Origin: Epinephelus fuscoguttatus
Lineage: Eukaryota; Chordata; Actinopteri; Perciformes; Serranidae
Direction: 5' to 3'
DNA: 64,000 nt
Assembly: GCF_011397635.1 (NCBI RefSeq)
Contig: NC_064754.1
Location: 32,778,543-32,842,542 of the forward strand
This document shows positions 1 to 12,400 of the stretch, piece after piece; the stretch's first letter is position 1, and every line of letters starts with the position of its first letter. Below the pieces are notes generated by a model that ran no database searches, had not been told where the DNA came from, and saw only the letters and a list, made by a program, of their open reading frames with translations. Position numbers and translations under genes: made by a program.

Positions 1-2531
1 AAACTAAGACAGAGAATATTGTATCTTGTATCTAAGACCTTTTAGTAAATGTAATGCTTTTACATGTTTTCTTGCTGAAGTTGTGGAACTGTATGCTATG
101 ACTGGTCATTTGCCTGCCCTGATTGTTGTTGTCTAATGTCTTATAAGCCCAAATAGGCTGGGCTCCATCTGGGGCACAACCCTTTAATAAATCAAAATCA
201 AAATCAGGATCTGCAGTATCATGATCTGGTTGTCAGGGTGACATTCAAGGAAAAAATGCTGTATTAAGTTACTGCTGATGCAAACCAAACATTTCCTACT
301 GCTGCAGCTTTAAAACAAAATGATTTAACTGTTTAAACACAAGTTGACTTTTATTTTGAGGTAGTCACAGGAAATGCAATGTGTTTTTCAGTGAGCTGAG
401 CATTCACCGATATTGATAATCAAATATGCGTCCACAAAGCAAATCAACAGGCATTTTTATCATTTCATATTGCAGGGAGCGATGTAACCGTCAGGAGCAG
501 CCACAGTGAGCTGTTAGATGCAGATGTGCAGGCAACAGGCCGTGTGCAGCATAACATCAGATCACTGTTGCTCACGGAATGATGGGAGAAGGCCAATTAT
601 TGCTTGACTTCTTTATTAACTCTGTCACTTGTAGTATTAAACTGCATTTGCTGTTACAACCAGTAACTGCAGGTGTGGCCAAGTCATCCAGCAATGAAAT
701 CTTCAAGACTGCCACTTTAACAGAAATCTAACGAGATAGTCTTAATGTTAAAGTATACATCTTTCTCTCCATTGAAAAGCAATATGTTAAATGTTTAATA
801 TCATACCACTCAGAAGACAAATGTCACCTGTTTGCTTTCTTTATGTAAGTGTGAATATTCTCACAATAGAAGCAACTTTCTGTCTGTGCACCTGGACCTC
901 CTTCCGTACAAATCTCTCTGTTCGTTAACAAAACCTCCAACAAGAACACACACACAGCACGTGTCCTAAAACAGTCCACACTGGACAGTGTCTGATTGTG
1001 TTTAGAGCTTTAAAGTGCCTCAAGTCATTCCAAATCACATCACTCTCATTTTGTAAGAGTTCATCTCTCCTGACCCCTTAAATCTATTACTCCTCTGCTG
1101 CCATCCCTCTCTCCATTCATCCCAACCTCTGCCATCATCCCTCGATCAATCACCCAGCTGACCTGACAGATGGACACCCTGTCTTGAAAGAAGTCTCTCT
1201 CTCTGTCCCACTTATTCTTTCCATCCATCCATCCTTTCAAGGAGTCTACTGTGTACATTTTACTGACAACAGAGGATCAGGTGGACTGGGTCAGGGTAAA
1301 GGTTTGTAATTGACATTTACGACAAACAAATCAACAAGAGTCCCCAGAATAAGGCAAATACTTGATTAGCTAGATACCCAGCAGGTTGTGGAACTGATGT
1401 TGGATTATAAGCTTCATCAATTGGAGAAACTGTCAATGAAATGTGCCTATTACATGAACCTACTATGCCTAATAATTCCTGTCCCCATACCTCCCTCCAT
1501 CCATTGCTCCATCCCTTTAATTTCTATGGCCTACCATACCACTGTAATTTGACAGAGGCAGCAATATATGTTCATGTGAATCGCAATATTCAAAAAGTTA
1601 CAGTGAAACTGAAGGAACAGTGCAACATTTTCAGAAATACTCTAATATGCTTCTTCGCTTAGATGAGTTAGATGAGAAAATTAATACCGCTCTCATGTCC
1701 GTGCAGTAAGCTAGAATCAGGTGACGATTAGCTTTGCATAAAGGCTGGAAGCAGGACGAGACAGCGAGCCTAGTGCTAGGTACAGTGACTTCCTGGAGTC
1801 TTGGTGTCCCAAAAACCTGCAGAGACTTCAGAAAGTCATGCACCCACCCAAGATATTGTCAAACACACATCCCGCCCAATAAAACCACATCTTGTCGTCT
1901 TTGCACTTTGGTTTTTGTACAAATTTAACAAGCAAGATAGTGTGTTACTCAGCTTTAAAGGTGCTGCTAGGCTGATTTCAGCAACTTTGAATGGAACCAA
2001 GTTAGCTGTTTCCCAGGCTTCTTGTCCTTGTGCTAAGCTAAGCTAACAAGCTGCTGGCTTTGGCTTCATATTTAACAGGCAAATATGAGAGTGGTGTTGA
2101 TCTTCTGACCTATCTCTTTGCAATAAGAGTATTTGAAAAATGTTGAACTACTCCTTTAATCATATTTCCTAATCTTGAGAGATGCAAAGTAAGTTAAAAA
2201 TGTTCTTTACCACAAAAAATAAATAAATAAATTATGACATTCAACAAAGAGTTTACAAGAGATTCTAGATATTCGGCAATATTCTTCATAAAACATCTGT
2301 CTACCATGACTGCTTATCCCTTTATAGCCACCATATTTAAGTCCCAAATTTGGTTCTGTTATCTTAAAAAAGCTGTCAAATGTACAATCTTCTTTTTCAA
2401 AGGAAACCATGTAGCATGTAATAACCAGCAGACAGAAACAGCTAGCTCTCTGTTTGTCCATCCATCAGTTTCTTTAACCATCTAAAGAAGAGCAGAAAGC
2501 AGGCTAAGGGGTTACGGTTTTGGATACATAC
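1..2531. other. micu3 intron sequence at the left edge
   Basis: The next expected MICU3 segment (VLKTDAEELVS...) was not seen on the minus strand here, so the stretch is read as intron continuing beyond the window. It is AT-rich and ordinary apart from the dispersed repeat at about 1640-2145 and a cluster of small repeats near 900-960. Confidence 0.6.
1640..2145 (+). repeat. Dispersed fish repeat, copy 1
   Basis: Contains the run 'gatgagaaaattaataccgc' followed by 'tctcatgtc' and, further on, 'agctttgcataaaggctgga'. The same blocks recur in diverged form at 40190-40310 ('gataccactctcatgtct'). The right end carries 'gctaagctaagctaacaagc'. It has no coding potential; the class is unknown to me. 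Confidence 0.5.
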
Positions 2532-2573
2532 GCTGTTCATGGGGGCAACCTGATATCCATAGAGCTGCATACT
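2532..2573 (-). CDS. micu3: micu3 coding exon 8 (42-nt small exon)
   Basis: Fourteen codons encoding SMQLYGYQVAPMNS, matching the LQLYGYHSPTNS stretch of MICU3. The acceptor is gtgtgtcag and the donor GTATGT, with phase 0 at both ends. This is the last exon I could find before the left edge of the window. Confidence 0.82.
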
Positions 2574-5500
2574 CTGACACACAGAGAGAGACACGAGGGA
2601 GAGAAAAGAGGAGGACAGAGCATGCAGTCAGAGAGGAGAGAAGGTAAAAGACATGTTAGTACATGCAGAGAGGCTGTGGATACGCTCTGCAGAGGGATGT
2701 GTCGTTTTCAACACATCTGTGATTATGTTTTAGAACAACACACACACGTCACATTACAACACTGTGCGCTGTCCTTCACGGAGATGGTTTGCAAAGTGCA
2801 ACATTTTTGTTCTTCAGGTTTTTCTTTATTTATTTATTTATTTATTTAATTAAAAATAACTGTAAATGTTATTGATAGCACTTCCTGTGAGCTGAAAGCT
2901 TTACTGGGACAGATCTAAAAGACAAACTATTCATTAATAACTTTTTGAAAAGAAATTCTAAATTTAGCCCATCAAAAACTGGATTTCGAATAAAAAAAAC
3001 TGCAATTTCTACATTGTATTTGTAGTTTCAAAGTTATATATGCCCATATTCCTATTTTTTACATTAACAGATAGCCCAAACAAACATTCTTGATAAGACT
3101 CCCTTACATTTACATGCATAAATTACCTCTACAAATCTTAACTGACTTGTCTTGATTTTTATTAGCCGACATACTGTATATGCCAGCATCCATATATCTG
3201 TAAAATGCCATTATTCACCCAGTCTGACTAATTTATCATTCAGCTCTTATTCTATGTGCAGGCTAAGTTAAACCTGTAGCTATAAACATCAAATGCAGTC
3301 AGTGTAGTAAAGCAAGGTGACCTGTGTTGTTCCAAAAAAAATCACACAAGTGTTGAATGGGACAAATTCTTTTGAGAGTGTATCCAATTTAACAAGAACA
3401 CAGTGATACCACATCGTCAAAAACTGTTCCCATACGGTGCATGCACTGAAACATGGTTACATGAAGGGTTTAGCTTACTTTACTTGCTCAAATACAGATG
3501 ACAATTAACTTGGATGATGATGTGTCATTTTCAATACATCCACATGGCACAGCATTCATTTTGCACCTTCAGTAACTAAGACGTGTTGCACCATTCTACA
3601 CCAATGGATGTATTAAAATGCCACTTTAAGAGGCAAGTAACTTCACAGTGATGTTTACTGTTTACTGTTAAATGAACCTCCAGGACAGTTTAGATCTTTG
3701 TATTTCAAGTTTACCCCACTGATGATAGCAACATTACTGACGTCCATGTCCATAAGGACTTATAATAATGTTGTTTTACTGTTGCGCTAACACACCTTCG
3801 ACTTACGTTACCAACTTTCTTACCAACTGCGCTGACTTCTCAGCATCTCCTCTTCTCCCTTTCTTCTCATTTTTCTTCCGGAAGATCTCCTGGAGCTGTA
3901 ATGAGAGAAAGAATGAGGATCTCGTCCGCAATTCAAAGCCAGATTCAAAGCTCTGTTTGAAGCTTAAATGTTCATATGTACAAACATTCACTGAGTTCAC
4001 AAAGTCGTGCACTCTTTCAAGCTGGTCTGTGATGTGATTCAAGTATTGGCTTTCTGACAACATGATTAAGAGAGTGTTGGTTTTCTAGTTTGGCTTTTGA
4101 TGGGACTTTTGGTCACATCTGGCAGAAGACTGCAGCTGTATTAGTATTAAATCTTAATTTGGAGAGTAAGTGGTCATTGCTTTGTATTTTGCTTTCAATG
4201 TACTGGGCTGAAAACATCATCAAATGCAGCTTTTACAGTCTACACACAAAACTGATTTTCATTAATACATTTTTATCATTAATTCAAATTGATAATGGAA
4301 ATGGTTGCCTACAGCACTAAACCAAACGCTGCAGTATCAATTACAAAGGGCTATCTCCAAGAATATTTCAAGAGTGAAGATGATAAAAGTGCCTGATGTT
4401 GTTCATTTGGGGTTTTAACTAAACTTAATCATTTGACCACAGATGACATTTTTAGGCAAAGTCTGAACTTCAGAGGGCAGAAAAATTCAAGCCTGTCACC
4501 AAACCCTCACTGTGGGAATATTTTTTTAGGTCCCACAACTGCCCAGTCCCACAGGATCTTCAACCATTACCGCCCCCTCCCACTTATACACCATCCAACT
4601 CCCACAAGCCTCCGCAGGGACTTCGATCACTTCCTGCCTGCAGCAGTGCTTTCTATTAAAAATCTCTTGGTCCCATCCTACAGGGAGAGTGAGACACATG
4701 TAGCCCTTATAGGTTTTTAATCTAAAGAAATACTATTACAGTGAGGCTACTCAGATGTTTCATATTCTGTCTTTAGTAAATGCGATCTGGAAGTCAGCTT
4801 TTAAATGCTAATGCTTTTGCTAATGCAAAAAGCTGCTTCATCTTACAGCAGCTGGGATTTAAGGTACATAAAAACATGTATTGTCCCTCCCTGTTTTACT
4901 GATAATCACTTCACATTGATTGTCAATATCTTCAGCATCCTAACCTTGCACTTTTGCGATGGTGATGTTAATAATAACATATGAATTCAGTCATGGATTT
5001 TCTGTCAGTATCAGAGACTCACCACCAAGAACTCCCTCTTGTCCACCATCTGGTTGCCGTCTGCATCAAACATATTGAAAGCAATCTTAAAGCCAGCGTG
5101 GGGCTCTGGAGAACAGAGAGGAGAGCACATAGGGTGAGTGTGTGCATGTGTGCATGTACGTGTTAAAGGCAATTTTAAATCCAGTAATAGCATAGGAGGC
5201 AGTGGCATATAGGCTAGACAGAAGAGAGATGGGACAGATGGATAAATCTATATGAGCTACTGTTAACATTTGAATTTTTCTATATCACTCTGTCCATTTC
5301 TTAGAGATCAGGTACAGTTGTTGTTCTGCCAAATCAGATTTAGCTTGGGTCACTTAATGTTTTTATTCTAGAAATACTAGAACACATATGTTGGTTTGAA
5401 ATAAAGATATTTTCAAGCAAAACAAGAACTGTTTCTCCTTTGTCCTTGCTTGTCCCTCACCTCGAGGAAGGAAGTCCAAGACATCATACATATTAATTTT

Positions 5501-7244
5501 GGTATTATTCATTTTCTTTTTAGATTTAAAGCTTCTGTTGAGGTTTATCTTGTGATGTCATCACCCTAAATAAAGGTAAGAAATCATTAAACATAATCTT
5601 ATATTTGATTAAAGTGATCTGTCTGCTTATATGAATTAGTCTTTTTTTATACATCAATTGTCTTTAATAAATAAATTTAATGCATGGTGCTAGACCGCTC
5701 CGTTAATACAGATGTGTGCTCCCTTTGTAAAGCAAGCAGGAGAGCAATGAGTTTTTGACCACAAAGAAAAAATGTTTTTGAAGGACTAAAAACACCAACA
5801 AATATTGACTGAAGCCAAATATTTAATTTGATTTAAAAATGTTGTGAATTTTGGAAATGATTACATCTATCTCTTTTTCAAATAAATTTTGCCTTTTGGA
5901 TTTAAAAACACTATGGGGTCATTGAAAATGTTTGTATCACATGAGTCAGAAACAATCCAACGCAGCCACAAATATTCCACAAATAGTATAATGCTAATAA
6001 AATTACTGTAGCTTAATCTTTATCTGCAACTGTGCAGAAACACTGGGTTCAAACAGATTCAATAGACATGAAAAAAGCTGCACAGCATTTGAATGTTTAC
6101 AATCCAAATATCAGCACTCTGAACAAAGTTTTGAAGCTTTAAATTATTTGGTATAGCCTTGGTATCATTTTTGAAACTGATGTAGGTACAATGAGCACAT
6201 AATTAGTTAGAAACTGAATTTCGGTTATCAATAACAGCTCTTGAAATTACATGTAAGAACCATTACTTTTTACAAATATTTCAATCTGAATTTCAAATGA
6301 ACGTTGATTAAATTAAATCAGACTGCAAAAGGGCCAACCCTCTGCTGATTAATGTGTTCATGGTTAATGGCTGCCCTCTCGTTTGATACGAACACACTGA
6401 CCAGTACTAAATACTAAACTCCTGTGACTTTCTTGAAGAGGAAGTGTTGCTACAATTCTTACTTTATTAGTTAAAAAAGGTAAGAAAGCAGAACATTGGT
6501 GCTTTTGAGTTTGTTTATCGTTTACAGAAGAGAAAAGAGTTTAATTTTGAGTGGAAAAAGAGCAGACATACTGTAGTTTTAAGGGTGTAAAGGGGAAATT
6601 CAGATTTAGATCCAGACACTATTTGTCCCAAAAAGAGTGATTAATGTGCAGCTTACTCAGTCTATACATACAACACTCAAAAACTCAAAAACTCACAGGT
6701 AGGACAGTATAGATCATATAAATAATAGAGTTTAATAACAGTGAGTTTAGATATATAATGCAGTAAATTGCTGTTAACTCACTTGCTACACTCATCACTG
6801 CAGAGAGTAATACGTTTGCAGGTTGTTGTTTTTTGAGGAATAAGCGTCACATTCCTTCCTATATTTAAGTTTTGAAAGGTTATAAGTAGAGGTATTATTT
6901 TCTTCTCTCTGACTCTCTCCCACTTTCTGTCTTACCCCAAGGGGAAGGGGAAAACCACCAGATTTGTGTCATAATGGCCTCTCGTCAAGTTCTGGGTGGG
7001 CCTAGGCAGAGTTCATATCACGTACCTCAGCTAACCCTCTCCCAAAATAAGCACAGCACACTGCTACAGTAAAGCAAGACAACCATAAAATAAGAGAGAA
7101 GAAGATGAGATGAAGTGAAGGAGAATGTGTAGAGGGACTGAATTGACTCACTTGTCAGGATGCAGAGCAGGAACAGGTACTCTGTGTATGAGATGATGCC
7201 TGGTAATGAGACCAAGACAGAGAGTTAAGGAAAAGGTCACTTTC

Positions 7245-7290
<46 letters not shown>

Positions 7291-7326
7291 GTTTACAGAT
7301 GTTCAAAGACCGTAGGCCTCCTGACA

Positions 7327-7368
<42 letters not shown>

Positions 7369-7714
7369 CGCATAATCCTTCCTTTCATGAAGATAGCATC
7401 TTAAAATGTGTCTTCTGGAGCTGAGCTGCCAACAGCCATTTGGCCACACACCGTTTCTTTTTCTACACCCCAAGTGTCCAGAGTAAAGACACTGGCTGGT
7501 AGGTGTGTGTGAGTGTGTGCGCACGTATATGTGTCTGTGTTTGGATAAGCAAGTGAAAAATGTTTTAGGAGGTGATCCTTTCTTGCCTCTGGCCCATTTA
7601 GGAATCTTTGTAGTTCCATCTCATCTCTTTCGCTCCCTCTTTTTCGCTTTCTGCCTGATCGTTCAGATAGTTCAGGGTGACTCGCTTGAGTGTTACGGGA
7701 CACTGCTTTCCCCC

Positions 7715-7749
<35 letters not shown>

Positions 7750-10405
7750 TAGGTGTACATGACACCAGCTGAAACCTGTGTAAGCCTTGTGTTTTCCTGA
7801 TGCCCAAATGCATTGTGTAGAGGAGCTGGTTTGGAACTGGATTCTCTTTTCCCCATGTAGCCTGAGCTGTGCAAAGAGTAGGAGATACACTCTGAAACTA
7901 CTCAGGTTTCTAAAACACATTCTGCATGTTTACACTCACTTACTTTCAGTGATATGCTGCTGCTGAATAAAAAGATGGACACTGATCCCCATGTAGTAAC
8001 TATCATTAGAAGAAAGACTTTTTACGTCAAAGTCAATGATCAGTCTGAAAAAATTGAATTACTATGTATGCTATTTACTTATTTATTTCTGCATTTATTA
8101 ATATTTCCTATGGGTTTATACATTTCAAATTTAATTACATATCCTTAACTGCCTAAAAAGTTAAACAGAAGTTTGGCAGGAGATCACTATTACGCATGAA
8201 GATTTTAAGAACAGTAGCACTAATTTATGATCACTGAAATCTAATTGATCACTGCCACTTCACAGGTACAATGCTTTAAGATCCACTGAGTCATGCAATA
8301 CTTCTGACATCAAGAGAAAAACATTTCCTCCCTTGTAATATGAAAGCGTTGCTGGTTAATCGAATCCAACTGAGAATCAACACCACAGTGTCCTGCAGAT
8401 TTCAGCTGATTGTTTTAATTATCAGGGCCACATCAGTCCTGACAACTGCCACCGACTCCACACATACAGCAGATACTCCTAGCTTGCTAATCCACTCAAG
8501 TTGATTAGATGATAGTAAATAAAATGATAGTAAACAAAAAAAAAATAGAAAATTCAGGTCTACTTGCATAAGCCAATATCACATATGATGTCTCAATGTC
8601 TCAAGACAAGTTATGAGTTATAACTTTTTTTTTACCACGGGTAAAAGATAAACCAATAACTTGTAAGGTAACTGTGTAAGGTATGTTCATACAACTGATA
8701 TAATGGACAGCTGACATCATGCATTTAAATTTACTATGAACTGTAGTCTATCATGTAAATGCTGAGACCGCTATGGTAAACTAATAACCACCTAACCATG
8801 AAGCCACTACAACGCTGAATACATTTCTAAACTAAAGTACTGTGCCAGATCACTGTGTAAGACAGGCCGAACTAATACTGACATGTTGGACAGCCCACCA
8901 CACACACACACAGACGCACGCACACACACACTGAGCAATGTTGAGGCAACTCTATGCATTCCTTCGTCTGACACATAGCTCTGTCATTCTCAGAAATCCA
9001 AAGCCATCCCAAGGATTTTAACTGTCCTCGCTCATCATGGCATGGAGAGGAGAGCATGTCCTGACATCAGCACACACACACACACACACACACAGCTTAT
9101 TCATTGTAAGAAAGCTGATTTGAATAAATGTGTGGATGAAAAATGCATGGTTCTGAGGTAATACAAGCAAATAAGTACACTGTACATAATACATAAAGAG
9201 GTATTGTAGAATGCTGATAGTGAGTGAGCGTGCGCAAGTGTGTGTGTTGGTGTGTGTGTGTGGTCTTGGCAATATGCCATCAACAATTTGAATAGACATG
9301 CACTGTATACAACTACAGTCTCTTCCTCTTACCAAGATACCATGAAGAATTAGGATAGGTTTATAGATTTTCTTTCCTCTTTTTCCTTGTGCTCTCCTTC
9401 ATTCCTCCTCTACTTTGTCTGTTTTCCTGTATATATTTGTCCCTTTACACTCCATCTACTACTTCAGTTTCTTCCTTCACCCCACTCCTCTTTTACATGT
9501 CTAATTTCCTCTTCCCCATTCCTCATGTCTCTTTCATGTCCTCTTCCTTTTACTCTCCTGCACTTTCTGCTCTTCATCACTTTTTAAATTTCCTCTCTTT
9601 TTTTGTTTCTGCTTTTTCTCTATCACTCTGATTTAAAAGTCATGGATACTGGTCCCTGAAGTGTAAACGTGAAAAACACTCACACTTACACACATTAGTT
9701 ACAAGGTGTAAAACATCATCATAGAGGAAGAGAGATGTTATATTTAGCATCTCCCAGTGTGTGTGTGTGTGAGTGTGTAATTATCACTATGGGGACTCAC
9801 TCCCAGACTGCGTGATTCCTCTGTTACACTCTCCCGAAGCAAATGCTTTAATTAGGGGGAGCTTCTCTCCCTCTCTCTCTGTCTTTGGTGCTGTATAATT
9901 TGTTCTGTTCCCATATGCAATGAGGAGAGAAGAGGAGAGAGGAGGAGAGGAGGAGAGGAGGAGAGGAGAAGAGAGGGGGTTTATTTTTAGTTTTTTCAGC
10001 AGGTTGTTTGGCTGTGAGGGAGGACAGCATGGCTCCAACCCCGGATTAGAGACACCTACAGTGACACACACAAACACACACAAACACACACACAAGCTCA
10101 CAAGCGCTATTTAGTCACACATCGTCAGGTAAGCCCTGGTATTCATAAAAGCAAGTGTGCTGAGAAGCTGCAAAAATGCTGTAACATGGTGAAAACTGTC
10201 ACTAATTTACTCCTTATATCAACAGAAAAATAAACTGCTAGGTTGGAATGCTGCTATAACTATGTTACAGTGAAATTAGTATATTGAGAATATCTATGAA
10301 GCAAATAAAACTGTAACAGCTAATAACTCCAAATCCTAATCTAGCAACATTCACTGACCTTGTTATTATCTGACTTCTCTGATAACAATGAAATATGTGT
10401 TATTT

Positions 10406-10439
<34 letters not shown>

Positions 10440-12339
10440 ATTTGAATTACTGTAGTGCGTGCAAATGTACTCAAGGTGCCTTTGCTCCTGTTTGTGTGCA
10501 TATGTGTGTGTATGTGTGTATACTCTCTCTGACCTCGTTCTCTGAGGTTGCGGAACAGTTTGGAGGATCCTCTCCATACTGGGGGAGTTTCTGACAAAAT
10601 CTTCTCCAGCTCCTGACACACACAAAAACACAGTTTACACAATTTAAGTGAGTTGTGCCATACAGCAATGAATTTCTACCTTTAAACTTCAAAACATGAC
10701 ATTTGCATAGACAGAAACAGAGAGTGTACCATGCCAGGAAAGAGTGAAAGGATTCCCAAAAATAACTAACCATCTCTACATGTAGTTTATTCTAGTATTG
10801 TTTCTTTTTTTGCAATTAAGTGATAAGGAAACAAAGAATTTGTTTAAAGTAAAAGTCTATTGAATGTATATGATGTTATATGTAGAGTACCATTTCATAT
10901 TTCTTCTTTTAACACTTGAGGTGTACACTTTGTAAATAGGTAACCCTGTGGAGCCTTCGACCAAAGGTGGTGCTATGGAGCAACATTTGATTAGCATGTA
11001 TCTGTTTTGCTTGTATCTCTGGCTTTAATAGAACGACCATGTGGGTAACACAGCACATATTCCTGCCCACTGCAGAGGGGAGTGATGCAAATGTGTACTG
11101 CATGCAAGCCACACTTTCCACAGATAAACAAGTGCCATAGGTAATGCACCGGGAAGGCAGGGAACAAGAAAACTTCTATTGGATGTAAACATCTGGGGCA
11201 GGAAATGCATTGAACACGTTGTGCCTTGTCATGAGATAAACACAATACCAGCTAACTGTTACAAATAAAATTAAGATTTCAGCCGGCAAGTTAGGAACCT
11301 CTGCTCTACTTCACATATTGTCTTCTCACAAATGACTTCAAATGTTGACATTTTATCAGTCTTTGTGCCATGCAGCACACATTTTGTGTTTTGTGCACTA
11401 TTGCAAATAGAGACATGCCAGACTTTGCACAGCATCCAGTGATAAATGCAGCATGGAGGCCATTTTAGGCTTCCTTCACCTGTTTTTTCTTTACATACAG
11501 TGACAACAAAAACCAATAATGATGAGCAATCATGCATTGATGCTACTAAACATGTAAAATCTTCACATTTACATGAAAAAGCTTTTCAACAATCCTGACA
11601 AAACCAGCATTTGAACTTTGCAGAGTCTGCAACAGATGTAACATGCAACAGATGCCTGCAACAGCACAAGAGAGAAACATTAAGAGTGTGTCTCCCACCT
11701 GTTTGGCCAGGGACCTCCAGGGCCTCTTGTCTGCCAGGGAACGAGACAAAAGAGAAGAGAAGAAGAGGGGAAAGAGGAGAAGAGAGTTTGGGTGGGCTTG
11801 GTAAGATAGCATCTGTATGATCTAGAAATGGGTCTTAATGTGCCGGGTAAAGTCACAACACACACACACACCAACACACACAGACACACTCACTGTATAT
11901 ACACTGTCATCATCACAGGCCCATTTGTACCGTCTAAAGTGCCCCGTGCTTGTCTTTGTAGTATGTGGAATGTCCCTGTAAAAGCACATACTACTTTTGT
12001 TCTGTTTTATACAACAAAGTTCATCTAATTCAACTTCAAAGGGGGCATTAGAGGATGTCGGCTGCTGAGAGGGTATGTGCGGCTGTATCGTATGTCAGTG
12101 AGCCAGGGTAGATGTAAACACACACATACAGGTGCACAGTTTGCACGCAATACAATCACATGCCCGCTGAAGAGAGGAATGGCAGCTCTTTTGGATGGGT
12201 GTTTGAACCAATGTCAACTTTTACATTTCTAAAACAGTTGTCACAAAGTAAAAAGAAAAAGTTAAGTGTCTGGTTTACATATTTACTGGTTAAGAGAGAG
12301 GGTGAATGTGAGCAACTGGAATGTGGACAAGTCGAGTGT

Positions 12340-12400
<61 letters not shown>

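Larger units (their letters stand above)
7200..10533. other. micu3 intron 4, microsatellite-rich
   Basis: Contains (CA/TG)n tracts at about 7246-7288, 7331-7363, 7715-7750, 9071-9094 and 10409-10438, a GGA-rich purine tract at about 9920-9975, and a pyrimidine-rich block at 9370-9610. Open frames here are artefacts of the repeats. Confidence 0.6.

Noticed and set aside
4433..4720. 95-residue open frame in micu3 intron 6
   Set aside because: Plus-strand frame with no domain, no splice sites and no repeat evidence; random open frame in a C-rich stretch.
7401..7874. 157-residue minus-strand open frame
   Set aside because: It contains runs of His-Thr from CA repeats and lies in a micu3 intron; repeat translation, not a gene.
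9370..9631. Pyrimidine-rich open frames (66 and 80 residues)
   Set aside because: Ser/Phe/Leu-rich translations of a CT-rich intronic block with no protein features.
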